From positions 1,054,001-1,118,000 of the forward strand of contig OY763929.1 of assembly GCA_963667675.1 (NCBI GenBank): a stretch of DNA of 64,000 nucleotides. The letters are read 5' to 3'. The notes under the pieces were generated by a model that did not search any database, was not told the origin of the DNA, and was given only the letters and a program-made list of their open reading frames with translations. The first letter of the stretch is position 1; the number at the start of each line of letters is the position of its first letter. Below are positions 43,801-52,720 of the stretch, piece after piece. A program made the position numbers and the translations under genes. Origin of the DNA: G963667675 sp963667675. Lineage in GTDB: Bacteria; Chloroflexota; Dehalococcoidia; Lucifugimonadales; UBA3495.

Positions 43801-44496
43801 ATGGAGATACGGCTGGACAGCCTCGTAGAGGGCGCCAAGAAAGCTCAAGGGACCGCCATAATCGTCGACGTCTTCCGCGCCTTCACCACCGCGGCCATAG
43901 CTTTCGACCGGGGCGCCAAGAGCATCATCCTCGTCGCCGAGGTCGAGGAGGCGCTGGAACTCCGTCACCAACACGGTGGCGACCTCATCATCATGGGCGA
44001 GGTGGACGGCAAGCGGCCCGATGGGTTCGACTACGGCAATTCCCCTCACGAAATGTCCCAGGCGGATGTGGACGGCAAGACCATCGTTCAGTCCACCCGC
44101 GCCGGAACGGTGGGGGTGGCAGCGGCAACCAACGCCGAGACTATCTACCTGGGCTCGTTAGTGGTAGCGGAGGCTACGGCGGCGACGGTGCGGCGAGACA
44201 ACCCCGATGTGGTGTCCATCATCGCCATGGGAGACCGCGGCGTACATCGCTCCGACGAGGACGAGCAATGCGCCCTGTACCTTCGAAATCTTCTCAAAGG
44301 ACGTCAGCCGGACCCCGCGGCGGTGCGCAGCTTAATCATGGACGGCGGCCAGACCCAGAAATTCTTCGACGACAACCAGCCCCAATACCATCCCCAGGAC
44401 GTAGATCTAGCTCTGCAAATCAACCGCTTTCCCTTTGCCATGCGCGTATCCAGGGAAAACGGCCTGCTGGTAGCCAGAAAAGAAGGGCCCGCCTAG
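43801..44496 (+). CDS. comB: 2-phosphosulfolactate phosphatase family protein (ComB-like)
   Basis: 231 residues from ATG 43801 (AGGA upstream); an earlier in-frame start at 43768 is less likely. Typical segments are GTAIIVDVFRAFTTAAIAFDRGA, MGEVDGKRPDGFDYGNSP, STRAGTVGVAAA and SIIAMGDRG. In archaea ComB removes phosphate from 2-phosphosulfolactate on the way to coenzyme M. Bacterial homologs are common and most act in unknown pathways or in sulfolactate metabolism. No other coenzyme M gene is nearby. Its 3' end overlaps the convergent oxidoreductase gene by 4 bp. Confidence 0.87.
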   Translation: MEIRLDSLVEGAKKAQGTAIIVDVFRAFTTAAIAFDRGAKSIILVAEVEEALELRHQHGGDLIIMGEVDGKRPDGFDYGNSPHEMSQADVDGKTIVQSTRAGTVGVAAATNAETIYLGSLVVAEATAATVRRDNPDVVSIIAMGDRGVHRSDEDEQCALYLRNLLKGRQPDPAAVRSLIMDGGQTQKFFDDNQPQYHPQDVDLALQINRFPFAMRVSRENGLLVARKEGPA

Positions 44497-45620
44497 ACCC
44501 CGGAAAACCGTCCCGGGTCCAGGTGCTCCACGCCCGGCACGTTAGTCCGGCCCTGCAGAATTAAGTCCCGCAAGGCGTAGCTCATGCCGGTGCTCCACAG
44601 CAGTCCCTTGCGCCCCGCGCCGGTACCCACGAAGAGATTGTCCCAGCCGGGTACCCGGCCGACTATGGGCAGGCCGTCTGCCGACAGCGGACGGAGGCAG
44701 GCTGTCTGCTGCACCAGTTGGGCCTCGGCCAGCGCTGGCGCCATCGTCAGTAAGTCCCTCATGATGCTGTCCCGCGCCTCGTCGGTGGGCTGGACGTCGA
44801 AACCTACGTCTTCCTGCGTGGTGCCGGCCCAGACCAGCCCGTCGGGCTTGCTCGTCGCGTAGCTGCCCTTCCAGGCCAGGGTGGCTTTGACAGGGCGGCC
44901 CTGGTGCTGAAGGCGTAGAATCTGCCCCTTCAGGGGCCGCACCGGGATATCGAATCCGCACCAGGACGAGGCCTCGCTGGTCCAGGGGCCCTGGGCCAGC
45001 GCCACCGTTCCGCCTTCCAGGCGTCCGCCCCCTTCCAGCGTTACTCCCAGGCAACGCCCGCCGCCGGTGATGAGACCCGTTACCCGCCGCAGGAGCACCC
45101 GCGCGCCTGCCCGCTCTGCGGCCTGGCAGGCAGCGAGGATATAACGGTAAGGCTCCAAAGAAGCTGTCCCACCAACGTGCACCGCCCCCATGGTGTTGGG
45201 GCTGGCCATAGGCTCTACCTTTACCACGTCCTCCGGGCCGAGCCACTGGATCTGAAAGTCCGACAACTCCTTCTGCCACTTCAAGTCCCGTTTGTATTCC
45301 AGGACCGCCTCTTCGTCGAAGGCCAGTTTCAGCCGTTCCGAACGCTGGAAATAGTTGGGGACTCCCGACGCGCCGCTGAGTTCAGCCGCCAGTGGCTCGT
45401 GCTGTCGATAGGACCAGACGCTGAAGTCCAGGAGCGGGTGTGGCAGCCCGGCCCCGTCCAGCACTCCCAGTTCCCCGAAAGCAAAGCCCGACGCGTGGCT
45501 GCCCACTGAGTCGGCTTCCACCAGCGTAACGCGAAGGCCCTCGCGAGCCAGCAAATAAGCGGTTAGGCACCCTACTATGCCGCCGCCTACCACAATTGCA
45601 TCTGAAGTTTCGGTGGTCAT
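44493..45620 (-). CDS. FAD-dependent oxidoreductase, DAO family (glycine oxidase-like)
   Basis: 375 residues. The N-terminal Rossmann motif AIVVGGGIVGCLTAYLLAREG and the following LVEADSVGSHASG are the DAO family FAD site. The C-terminal half ends with QQTACLRPLSADGLPIVGRV and LFVGTGAGRKGLLWSTGMS, which close the FAD pocket. Such enzymes oxidise amino acids or other secondary amines with O2 or pass electrons to an acceptor. It is the last gene of the minus-strand run mnmA-rnhB-yraN-oxidoreductase, with its ATG 7 nt after the yraN stop. Substrate unknown; thiamine-type glycine oxidase is possible but unsupported. Confidence 0.88.
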   Translation of the reverse strand: MTTETSDAIVVGGGIVGCLTAYLLAREGLRVTLVEADSVGSHASGFAFGELGVLDGAGLPHPLLDFSVWSYRQHEPLAAELSGASGVPNYFQRSERLKLAFDEEAVLEYKRDLKWQKELSDFQIQWLGPEDVVKVEPMASPNTMGAVHVGGTASLEPYRYILAACQAAERAGARVLLRRVTGLITGGGRCLGVTLEGGGRLEGGTVALAQGPWTSEASSWCGFDIPVRPLKGQILRLQHQGRPVKATLAWKGSYATSKPDGLVWAGTTQEDVGFDVQPTDEARDSIMRDLLTMAPALAEAQLVQQTACLRPLSADGLPIVGRVPGWDNLFVGTGAGRKGLLWSTGMSYALRDLILQGRTNVPGVEHLDPGRFSGV

Positions 45621-45626
45621 CAGGGG

Positions 45627-45995
45627 TCAGGCCTCTATGGCATGGGTCAGGTGCTGTACGTCTTCCAATCGCCCGCCCCGGCCCAGGTAGACGCACACCA
45701 GGTCAATTCGCCATCCAACCCCATCGCAGTGCATTTCCTGAATGTACCTCTGGCACGTGTTTAGCAGCCTGCGGATCTTAGCAGAGGATAGGGATTCCTC
45801 CGGCGCTCCGTAACTGCCGGGGCGCCTGGTGCGCACCTCGACAAACACCAGTTCCGTCCCATCCTGCGCCACGATGTCCACCTCTCCGTGGCGGTTGCGG
45901 TAGTTGGAAGTCACGATACGATATCCCTTGTCCCGTAGAAACCGGCTGGCCAGCGACTCGCCCCAGGTTCCCAGTTTGGTGCGCGGCGTGGGCAT
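45627..45995 (-). CDS. yraN: UPF0102 family nuclease-like protein (YraN)
   Basis: 122 residues from ATG 45995, just after the rnhB stop (TGACATG). Features are GTWGESLASRFLRDKGYRI, NRHGEVDIVAQDGTELVFVE and VRTRRPG, with Asp, Glu and Lys/Arg positions of the PD-(D/E)xK fold (E-V-D ... V-E-V). It is thought to be an endonuclease or a Holliday-junction-related factor; the role is unsettled. In many genomes yraN lies beside rnhB, as here. The length is normal. Confidence 0.93.
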   Translation of the reverse strand: MPTPRTKLGTWGESLASRFLRDKGYRIVTSNYRNRHGEVDIVAQDGTELVFVEVRTRRPGSYGAPEESLSSAKIRRLLNTCQRYIQEMHCDGVGWRIDLVCVYLGRGGRLEDVQHLTHAIEA

Positions 45996-45996
45996 G

Positions 45997-46632
45997 TCAA
46001 GCGACTCCCAAACGCGCCGCTGCCTTATGCACGGGAGCAAATGAGCGACGGTGTATGGGGGAGGGGCCCACCTCCATCAACCGGGCCCGGTGCTGTGCGG
46101 TGGGATAGCCCTTGTTGCTGGCGAACGCGTACCCCGGATACAGCCCGTCCGCTTCCTCCATCCAGTGGTCTCGGGCCACCTTGGCCACGTTTGACGCCGC
46201 CGCGATGGAATAGCTGATGCTGTCGCCCTTGACGACGGTATGGAACGGCAATGAGCACTCGCGGAGATGGACGAAGTCCAGCAGAAGATGCTCCGGAGTT
46301 ATGGACAGGTTGGCCACAGCCCGCATCATGGCACTGATTCCAGCCTGCGCTATTCCCACGTCGTCGATCTCTTCCGGAGACGCCGAGCCCAGGGCCACCG
46401 CCAGGGCGTATTCTCGGACGGCCGCGTCGGCCTTGGCTCTCCTGGCGGGGGTCAACGCCTTGCTGTCGTCCAGCAGGCCCAGCCACGGCTCGTCGCCGGT
46501 CAGCCCCGGCGGCAAGATGACCGCCGCCGCCATCACCGGCCCCGCCAAGGGCCCGCGACCGACCTCGTCCACCCCGGCCGCCAGCCGGTACCCCTGGGCC
46601 ACCAGGCCCTTTTCCAAGGACAGGTCCGGCAT
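45997..46632 (-). CDS. rnhB: Ribonuclease HII
   Basis: 211 residues from ATG 46632 (MPDLSLEKG); a longer form from 46665 would overlap mnmA more. The active-site acids are in GVDEVGRGPLAGPV (Asp, Glu), LLDFVHL (Asp in LLDF) and VAKVARDHWM (Asp). It removes RNA from RNA/DNA hybrids, including single ribonucleotides in DNA. It overlaps the 3' end of mnmA slightly or touches it and precedes yraN, forming one operon. Confidence 0.96.
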   Translation of the reverse strand: MPDLSLEKGLVAQGYRLAAGVDEVGRGPLAGPVMAAAVILPPGLTGDEPWLGLLDDSKALTPARRAKADAAVREYALAVALGSASPEEIDDVGIAQAGISAMMRAVANLSITPEHLLLDFVHLRECSLPFHTVVKGDSISYSIAAASNVAKVARDHWMEEADGLYPGYAFASNKGYPTAQHRARLMEVGPSPIHRRSFAPVHKAAARLGVA

Positions 46633-46642
46633 CAGTGCCCGG

Positions 46643-47770
46643 CTAGAGCGCCGGCATTTCGGCAACAGCCCCTATACCCAGGCAAAGCCTTTCATCCTCT
46701 GGAGCATCCCTTTCGATGATCCCCCCGCCCAATAGTAGGTCTCCCTGGTAGAACACCGCCGCCTGACCCGGCGCAACGGCCCGCTGGGGGCGGTCGAAGT
46801 GGACCAGCGCTCCGTCTGGCCGTGGATACAGCGTTGCAGCGGCCTCCTCGGCCTTGTAGCGGATCTTCACGCTCACCTCCACCGGCCCGTCGGGCGCCCT
46901 GCCAAGCACGTAATTTACCCGCGACGCCCAAAGGCGGTTCTGGTATAGGGACGAATCGGGGCCTACCACTACTCGCGCGGTTTCCGGTTCCAGACGGACA
47001 ACGAACATCGGCTCACCGGTAGCTATGCCCAGTCCCCGGCGCTGCCCTACGGTGAAGAACTCGATGCCCTTGTGATAGCCAATCAGGTTGCCGTCGATGT
47101 CCACAATCTCGCCGGGCGTCGGCTCCACCCGGTCTCGCAAGAACGCCTTGTAATCGCCGAATGGGATGAAGCATATATCCTGGCTGTCCGGCTTGTCGGC
47201 GTTTGTGAATCCGGCATCCAGGGCCATTTGGCGGATGTCCTGCTTGGAGAACTCTCCCACCGGCATGAGGGTATGGGCCAGCTGTTCCTGTCCCATGCCG
47301 AAGAGCACGTAAGACTGGTCTTTGTCCGGGTCCACGGCCCTTATCAGCGCCGCACCCGCGGGAGTCCGATGGATGCTGGCGTAGTGGCCGGTAGCCACGT
47401 AGTCGGCCTGCAGGACGGCGGCCCTGCGCATCAGGAAGTCGAACTTTATCTTGTCGTTGCAGGCAATGCAGGGATGCGGTGTACGGCCCTTCTGGTACTC
47501 CGAGCAGAAGTAGTCGATGACGTGGCTCTGGAATTCCTGCTGCACGTTCAGCACGTAGTGTGGGACTCCCAGGGTCCGGCACACTGAACGGGCGTCTTCC
47601 ACGTCGTCCAGCGAGCAGCAGCCCTTGTAGTGCGCCGGCAGGTCGTCCTGGTCCATGGCATAGAGCTTCATGGTCACGCCGACCACGTCGTAACCCTGCT
47701 GGTGCAACAGCAGCGCCGCTACCGACGAATCAACGCCGCCGCTCATGGCGACGACAACTTTCTCAGCCAT
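46643..47770 (-). CDS. mnmA: tRNA-specific 2-thiouridylase
   Basis: 375 residues from ATG 47770, with GGAGG about 11 nt upstream. The PP-loop is SGGVDSS (10-16). The catalytic cysteines are Cys 101 or 104 in PCIACN and Cys 200 in DSQDICFIP, the persulfide-forming pair. MDQDDLPAHYKGCCSLDDVEDAR and PVGEFSKQDIRQMA are also typical. It adds sulfur to U34 of tRNA for Lys, Glu and Gln. It heads the mnmA-rnhB-yraN-oxidoreductase run. Assignment secure. Confidence 0.97.
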   Translation of the reverse strand: MAEKVVVAMSGGVDSSVAALLLHQQGYDVVGVTMKLYAMDQDDLPAHYKGCCSLDDVEDARSVCRTLGVPHYVLNVQQEFQSHVIDYFCSEYQKGRTPHPCIACNDKIKFDFLMRRAAVLQADYVATGHYASIHRTPAGAALIRAVDPDKDQSYVLFGMGQEQLAHTLMPVGEFSKQDIRQMALDAGFTNADKPDSQDICFIPFGDYKAFLRDRVEPTPGEIVDIDGNLIGYHKGIEFFTVGQRRGLGIATGEPMFVVRLEPETARVVVGPDSSLYQNRLWASRVNYVLGRAPDGPVEVSVKIRYKAEEAAATLYPRPDGALVHFDRPQRAVAPGQAAVFYQGDLLLGGGIIERDAPEDERLCLGIGAVAEMPAL

Positions 47771-47986
47771 CTGACCGCATACCTCCAATTCACAGCCTAG
47801 CATAGCAGTTGCCGGGCTTCAACGGAAACGCCTGGCGCGCTGGGAGTTGTCCAGTTGACGCGTTCAGAGGGCCTTGCCTACAATCCCGATGGCCTGGCCT
47901 GCCCCTCTATCCGGATAGCGCCAGAAGCGATGTCGGCGACACTGCCAGGTCCCGTCGTTCGCCGGTCCCGCCAAACGCGAGGTGCA

Positions 47987-48496
47987 ATGGACCCCGAAGA
48001 ACAGCGTATAGGCTTCTGCCCCGCCTGCGGCGGAGTCGTAGCTCCAGGGGACAGGTTCTGCCCCAGTTGCGGGTCGGCGACCGACCGGGTCATCCTACCC
48101 GCGGTGGACATGGCACAGGTCGAGTACATGGGGTTCTGGGTCCGCCTGGCCGCATACCTCATTGATTCGATCCTGCTGCTGGTGCCCTTCTTGGTCGTGT
48201 CGCGCTTTGGCGCGCCCTGGCTCATATACGTCATCGCACTGGTCTATGCAGTGCTGTTTATCGGACTCAAGGGCCAGACCCCCGGCAAAATGGCCATGGG
48301 CATTCAGGTTGTCGATGAACGGGGTCAGGTCCCGGGAATCGCGCGGGCCGTCCTGAGGGAGGTCGTAGGCAAATTCATTTCCGCGCTTCCAATCTATTTG
48401 GGATATTTCTGGGTCGGTTGGGACCGGCGCAAAAGAGGCTGGCACGACTATATCGGCAGAACCTACGTAATACGAAAACCTTCTGACCGGCGTTAA
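47987..48496 (+). CDS. RDD-family membrane protein with N-terminal zinc ribbon
   Basis: 169 residues from ATG 47987 (GAGG upstream). The N-terminus has CPACGG and CPSCGS (about 11-31), a zinc-ribbon. MGFWVRLAAYLIDSILL opens the RDD domain, with the R and D residues of the family, followed by two more membrane helices and GLKGQTPGKMAMGIQVVDE. RDD proteins lie in the inner membrane and their functions are poorly known; some have been tied to Na+/H+ exchange. It stands alone upstream of the oxidoreductase gene at 48634. Confidence 0.85.
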   Translation: MDPEEQRIGFCPACGGVVAPGDRFCPSCGSATDRVILPAVDMAQVEYMGFWVRLAAYLIDSILLLVPFLVVSRFGAPWLIYVIALVYAVLFIGLKGQTPGKMAMGIQVVDERGQVPGIARAVLREVVGKFISALPIYLGYFWVGWDRRKRGWHDYIGRTYVIRKPSDRR

Positions 48497-48633
48497 ACCA
48501 TGCCGACGCGGCGCAGGCGTCAGCCCGGACCCGGCCGGTCAACGGCTGGAGCGGCCTGCGCCCGCAAGTCCCGTGGTATACTGTCGCCGGCAATCCGTTA
48601 TCTCTATCCAGTTAGACGCGAAGGAGGTGTGAC

Positions 48634-49599
48634 GTGGCCGTCAAATTTGGGCAGAATTTGCCGACTACCGGCGTTAACGCCACCCCGGAAAACATAAAGC
48701 TCATATCCCAACGGGCCGAAGACTTGGGGTACGATTCGGTCTGGTGCAGCGACCACCTGGTTATCCCCCACAGCATAGCGTCCCGCTACCCCTATACCGC
48801 CGACGGGGAGACCCCCTTCAGCCCAAGGGGCACCTATCTGGACTCGATAACCGCTCTCACCTTCGTTGTCGGGTGCACCACCAAGCTGCGGGTGGCCACC
48901 AACGTCCTCATCATTCCCTACCGCCACCCCATCGTTACCGCCAAGCAGTTGGCGACGCTGGACGTCCTGTCCGAAGGAAGGCTGACCCTGGGCGTGGGCG
49001 TCGGCTGGATGAGGGAGGAGTTCGAGTACCTTGGCCTGGACACTTATGAGCAGCGGGGCAAGGTGACCGACGAGTACATCCAGCTTTACCAGGAACTATG
49101 GACCAAGGAAGACCCCGAATTCCAAGGGGAGTTCTTCCAGGTTACCGGCGCCGGCTTCTACCCCAAGCCGGTCCAGAAGCCCTATCCCCCCTTCTACGTC
49201 GGCGGCCACACCGGACCGGCCATGCGCCGCGCCGCCAAGTACTGCGACGGATGGGTCCCCTATGGCGCGCGCCCCACACCCACCAGCGGGGGCCGCACCA
49301 TCTTGGAGCCCGAACAGATGGAAGCCGCCGTCGCCCGGATGCGCAGGATGACCGTCCAAGCCGGGCGGCCCGAGGACGCCGTGGAGATCGTCATGCTTTG
49401 CAACATCGTGTTTGACGATAACCCCGGGTCCGACCGCACCAGGCTGACCGGTTCCACCGAGCAGATTCTGGACGACATCCAGAAGTACCTGGACTCGGGA
49501 GTGCAAAGTTTCCTGGCGGGCTTCCCCGCCCGCAGCCCCTCCGAACAAATAGAGCTCGCGGAGCGGTTCTCCCGCGAGATCATGCCCAACTTCCAGTAA
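48634..49599 (+). CDS. Luciferase-like F420/FMN-dependent oxidoreductase (LLM class)
   Basis: 321 residues from GTG 48634, with a perfect AAGGAGGT 6 nt upstream. TIM-barrel features of the LLM family are GQNLPTTG, SVWCSDHLVIPH, LGVGVGWMREEFEYLG and PPFYVGGHTGPAMRRAAKYCDGW (quoted in parts). A typical C-terminal helix ends the protein. The class reduces or oxidises small molecules with F420 or FMN. The subgroup (TIGR03619-like) often uses F420. Cofactor and substrate cannot be decided. It is followed after about 58 nt by the mug gene. Confidence 0.9.
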   Translation: MAVKFGQNLPTTGVNATPENIKLISQRAEDLGYDSVWCSDHLVIPHSIASRYPYTADGETPFSPRGTYLDSITALTFVVGCTTKLRVATNVLIIPYRHPIVTAKQLATLDVLSEGRLTLGVGVGWMREEFEYLGLDTYEQRGKVTDEYIQLYQELWTKEDPEFQGEFFQVTGAGFYPKPVQKPYPPFYVGGHTGPAMRRAAKYCDGWVPYGARPTPTSGGRTILEPEQMEAAVARMRRMTVQAGRPEDAVEIVMLCNIVFDDNPGSDRTRLTGSTEQILDDIQKYLDSGVQSFLAGFPARSPSEQIELAERFSREIMPNFQ

Positions 49600-49657
49600 C
49601 AGGCTGCTAACTCCACCGCCCCGGCTCTCCGGCCGGGGCGGCCTACGACGGCAAGCC

Positions 49658-50197
49658 ATGGCCGATCCGGTTACTCTCACAGACTACCTGCGCGACGGCC
49701 TCGACATGGTGTTCGTAGGGCTCAACCCCTCCCGCTATTCCGTGGAGGCTGGTCACTACTTCGCCAACCCCCGCAACAGGTTCTGGCCGGCCCTCAACCG
49801 GTCATCCATTCTGGGTAAGGACGTGGCGCCCGAGGACGACGCCGCACTGCTCGACCACGGCATCGGATTCACCGACGTGGTCAAGCGGCCCACCCCGCAA
49901 GCGTCCGGCTTGAGGGCCGCCGATTATCGCCGGTGGGCTCCGGTGCTCAAGGACAAGCTGCTGCGTTACCAGCCGCTGATAGCCTGCTTCCACGGGGTCA
50001 CCGCCTATTCCGCATACTTGAAGTACGCCGAGGGCATCGACGAAAAGCCTGTCCTGGGCCGGCAGCAGCACAAGATTGGCGAGTCCCATGTCTTTGTCGT
50101 CCCTAACCCCAGCCCGGCCAACGCCGTGTACTCTGAGGCTGACCTGGCCGGATGGTACGACCGGCTCGCTGAGTTCAGGGAGGAACTGGCCGGTTGA
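49658..50197 (+). CDS. mug: G/U mismatch-specific DNA glycosylase (UDG family 2)
   Basis: 179 residues. The motif VFVGLNPSRYSVEAGHYFA matches the GINPG-like active-site loop of Mug/TDG, with Asn as catalytic residue. NRFWPALN and VVPNPSPANAVYSEADLA give the second conserved loop (NPSP-A). It removes U or T from mismatches with G in DNA. The stop TGA overlaps the TTG of the next gene, so they are coupled. Length and motifs are as expected. Confidence 0.93.
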   Translation: MADPVTLTDYLRDGLDMVFVGLNPSRYSVEAGHYFANPRNRFWPALNRSSILGKDVAPEDDAALLDHGIGFTDVVKRPTPQASGLRAADYRRWAPVLKDKLLRYQPLIACFHGVTAYSAYLKYAEGIDEKPVLGRQQHKIGESHVFVVPNPSPANAVYSEADLAGWYDRLAEFREELAG

Positions 50198-50796
50198 GCG
50201 GGCCCCAGGGGACGCTGAGGGCCTTCATCGCCCTGTCCGTCCCGCCGGAGGCACAGCGTTCGCTGGAGCCCGCGGTCCAACATTTGTCGGCGGTGGTTCC
50301 TGGGGCCGTCCGGTGGGTTGACCTGGACGGGCTGCACCTGACCCTGAAGTTCCTGGGCAACGTCGAGTCCACTCGGGTGGACGACATCGTCCAGGGGATG
50401 CGGCGGGCCTGCCGTGACCTGGCGCCGTTCGAGTTGGACCTTTCCGAGCTTGGCGTTTTCCCCAACGCCAGCAGGCCCAGGGTCGTTTGGGCTGGAGTGC
50501 AGGGCGACCTAGGACTGCTGACGACGCTCCAAGGTGGCATCGAAACCGAGATGTCGGCACTTGGCTTCTCTCCAGAGAAGCGGCCGTTCGCGCCCCATCT
50601 TACCCTTGGGCGGGTGCGGGACCGGGCGGGTGACTCGCAACGCCGGCTCTTGGGCGGCGCCGTGTCCGGCTGTTCGATTGATGCGGCCCGGCCCTGGTTG
50701 GTCGAGGCGGTGTATCTGGTGCGGAGCGAGTTGGGGACTGGGGGAGCGACTTACACAGCCCTTGCCTCTGCGCCGTTGGGGGGCGGGACTAGTTGA
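50194..50796 (+). CDS. thpR: RNA 2',3'-cyclic phosphodiesterase (2H family)
   Basis: 200 residues from TTG 50194, overlapping the mug stop (TTGA). The two H-x-T/S-x signatures are HLTLKFLG (about 48-55) and HLTLGRVR (about 137-144). The enzyme opens 2',3'-cyclic phosphates of RNA (formerly LigT). It ends by overlapping the 3' end of the convergent ffh gene by 8 bp. Confidence 0.92.
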   Translation: MSGPQGTLRAFIALSVPPEAQRSLEPAVQHLSAVVPGAVRWVDLDGLHLTLKFLGNVESTRVDDIVQGMRRACRDLAPFELDLSELGVFPNASRPRVVWAGVQGDLGLLTTLQGGIETEMSALGFSPEKRPFAPHLTLGRVRDRAGDSQRRLLGGAVSGCSIDAARPWLVEAVYLVRSELGTGGATYTALASAPLGGGTS

Positions 50797-52123
50797 ACAG
50801 TTTCATCAGGCTCCGGGGGTCGCGGGAGCGGGAGAACTGGCGCACCAGCTTCTGGGTCTGCCGGAACTGGTTGAGCAGTTGGTTGATGTCCTGGGGAGTG
50901 GTGCCGCTTCCCCTGGCGATGCGCCGGCGGCGGCTGCCGTTGATTATCTCCGGGCGGCGGCGTTCCTCGGGGGTCATGGAATAGATGATGGCCTCTACCT
51001 GCTTGACCCTGCCCTCTTCCAGGTCGGCCTCGGGCATCCGCTTGGTCAACTGGCTCATGCCTGGAATCATTTCCACTATCTGGCTGAAAGAGCCCATCTT
51101 CTTGACGCTTTGAATCTGCTGCAGGAAGTCGTCCAGGTCGAAGGTCGCCTGCCGGAACTTGCGTTCCAGGTCCTTGGCCTGCTTGTCGTCCACCGCTTCC
51201 TGGGCCTTCTCGATTAAGGTCAGGACGTCGCCCATAGCCAGGATGCGGGAAGCCATGCGGTCGGGGTAGAACTGCTCCAGGCCGTCGGGGCGCTCGCCAA
51301 CTCCCAGGAACTTTATGGGGACGCCGGTGACCTTGGTTATGGAGAGGGCTGCGCCGCCCCTCGCGTCGCCGTCCATCTTGGTCATAATCAGGCCGGTCAG
51401 GGGCACCCGCTCGTTGAATTCCTGGGCAACGTTGACGGCGTCCTGGCCGGTCATGGCGTCGACCACCAGCAGGATCTCATGGGGCGAGACGGCCGATTTC
51501 ATGTCCTCCAGTTCCTGCATCATCTCGTCGTCTACGTGCAGGCGGCCGCCGGTGTCGATCAAGACCCAGCCAACTCCCAGGTCCTCGCCGCGCTTGACCG
51601 CTCCCCTAGCAACGTTCAGCGCAGTGGACGACCTGGGGTCCTGGGAATAGACGGCGATGTCCAACTGGCGTCCCAGGGTCTCGATCTGCTGGATGGCGGC
51701 GGGGCGGCGGAGGTCGGCCGCGGCCATCAGCGACTGGTGCCCCTGGCGGCGCAGGGACAGGGCCAGCTTGGCCGTGGTGGTCGTCTTGCCGGAGCCCTGC
51801 AGGCCCACCAGCATGACGACAGAGGGCGGGCGGCTGGCCGGGGTCATGCGGTTGTCGCCCCCGCTCAGCAGGCTTGTCAACTCTTCCTGGACTACTTTGA
51901 CCACCTGCTGGCCGGGGGTGAGACTTTCCAGCACGTCGGCGCCCATGGCCCGTTCCTTGATGCCGGCCACGAAGTCCCGGGCGACGCGGAAGTTTACGTC
52001 GGCCTCCAGCAGCGAGCGGCGCACCTGGCCCAGGGCGTCCTCGATGTCCTTCTCGGTCAACCGCCCCCTGCTGGTCAGGCGCTGCAGCGTCCCGGTCAGC
52101 TTCTCTGTCAGGCTCTCAAACAT
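50789..52123 (-). CDS. ffh: Signal recognition particle protein Ffh (SRP54)
   Basis: 444 residues, normal for bacteria. The N domain begins MFESLTEKLTGTLQRLTSRG. The G domain has GLQGSGKTTTTAKLA (about 107-121), DTGGRLHVDDEMM, and TKMDGDARGGAALS. The M domain contains MPEADLEEGRVKQVEAIIYSM and RRIARGSGTTPQDINQLL, which binds 4.5S RNA and signal peptides. It targets membrane and secreted proteins co-translationally. The 4.5S RNA gene is not visible here. Assignment secure. Confidence 0.98.
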   Translation of the reverse strand: MFESLTEKLTGTLQRLTSRGRLTEKDIEDALGQVRRSLLEADVNFRVARDFVAGIKERAMGADVLESLTPGQQVVKVVQEELTSLLSGGDNRMTPASRPPSVVMLVGLQGSGKTTTTAKLALSLRRQGHQSLMAAADLRRPAAIQQIETLGRQLDIAVYSQDPRSSTALNVARGAVKRGEDLGVGWVLIDTGGRLHVDDEMMQELEDMKSAVSPHEILLVVDAMTGQDAVNVAQEFNERVPLTGLIMTKMDGDARGGAALSITKVTGVPIKFLGVGERPDGLEQFYPDRMASRILAMGDVLTLIEKAQEAVDDKQAKDLERKFRQATFDLDDFLQQIQSVKKMGSFSQIVEMIPGMSQLTKRMPEADLEEGRVKQVEAIIYSMTPEERRRPEIINGSRRRRIARGSGTTPQDINQLLNQFRQTQKLVRQFSRSRDPRSLMKLFN

Positions 52124-52201
52124 TAGTTACGTCCTAACCATAGACTATCGGATATTGGGCCGGGCCTCACCCGCCCGTCCGTTCCCCCTTCGATTTCCCT
52201 C

Positions 52202-52330
52202 AGGACGAACGGACGGGATCCTCTCATGACAAACTGACTGGCTGCGTTCAGGACGAACGGACGGGCTCCTCTCATGGCAAACTGACTGGCTGCGTTCAGG
52301 ACGAACGGACGGGCTCCTCTCAGGACGAAC
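52202..52330. repeat. 48-bp tandem repeat, about 2.5 copies
   Basis: Units at 52202-52249 and 52250-52297 differ at two bases, and a partial third runs 52298-52321, followed by another AGGACGAAC start at 52322. It lies in the ffh upstream region. It may be a variable-number repeat. The preceding 21 bp (52186-52206) match 35453-35473 exactly. Confidence 0.85.
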
Positions 52331-52360
52331 AGACCACCCCTTTCTACCGCATTATACGCC

Positions 52361-52720
52361 CTATGCGCTTTGGGGGACGGGGACGGGCGGGCCGTCGGCT
52401 GACAGGACTACCAGGCCGCGGTTGATGGCCCAGGGTAACAGTGCGCCCAGCAGATGCTCGACGCCGGGGACGACTTTTTGGGCGATGCAACGCTCAAGGT
52501 AGGCGTGGGCGGCCGTGAAGGTTGGGAGGCGCCATCCCGCGGCGGCCACCTTGGGGAAGAAGTCCCATTGGTCGGGCAAGGGCTTGCGGGCCATGGCGGC
52601 GTAATAGGACTCGGAGCAAAAGTCGTCGACCATGGTCCGTATCTCGTTGTGGGATATTTCGAGGGCAAATTTGCGGCGCAGGGCGTTGATGCGAGACCGG
52701 ATGTAGGATAGCTGGCTCAT
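52361..52720 (-). CDS. Conserved hypothetical protein, 119 residues
   Basis: The protein has no signal peptide or membrane helix and appears helical. SRINALRRKFALEISHNEIR near the N-terminus is basic and amphipathic, and the rest contains FCSESYYAAMARKP and a Leu/Ala-rich middle. I do not recognise the family. Codon use and a start near a GGAGG-like site (minus strand GGAGGTAAATTCAAATG) support a real gene. It stands between repeats on both sides. Confidence 0.65.
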   Translation of the reverse strand: MSQLSYIRSRINALRRKFALEISHNEIRTMVDDFCSESYYAAMARKPLPDQWDFFPKVAAAGWRLPTFTAAHAYLERCIAQKVVPGVEHLLGALLPWAINRGLVVLSADGPPVPVPQSA

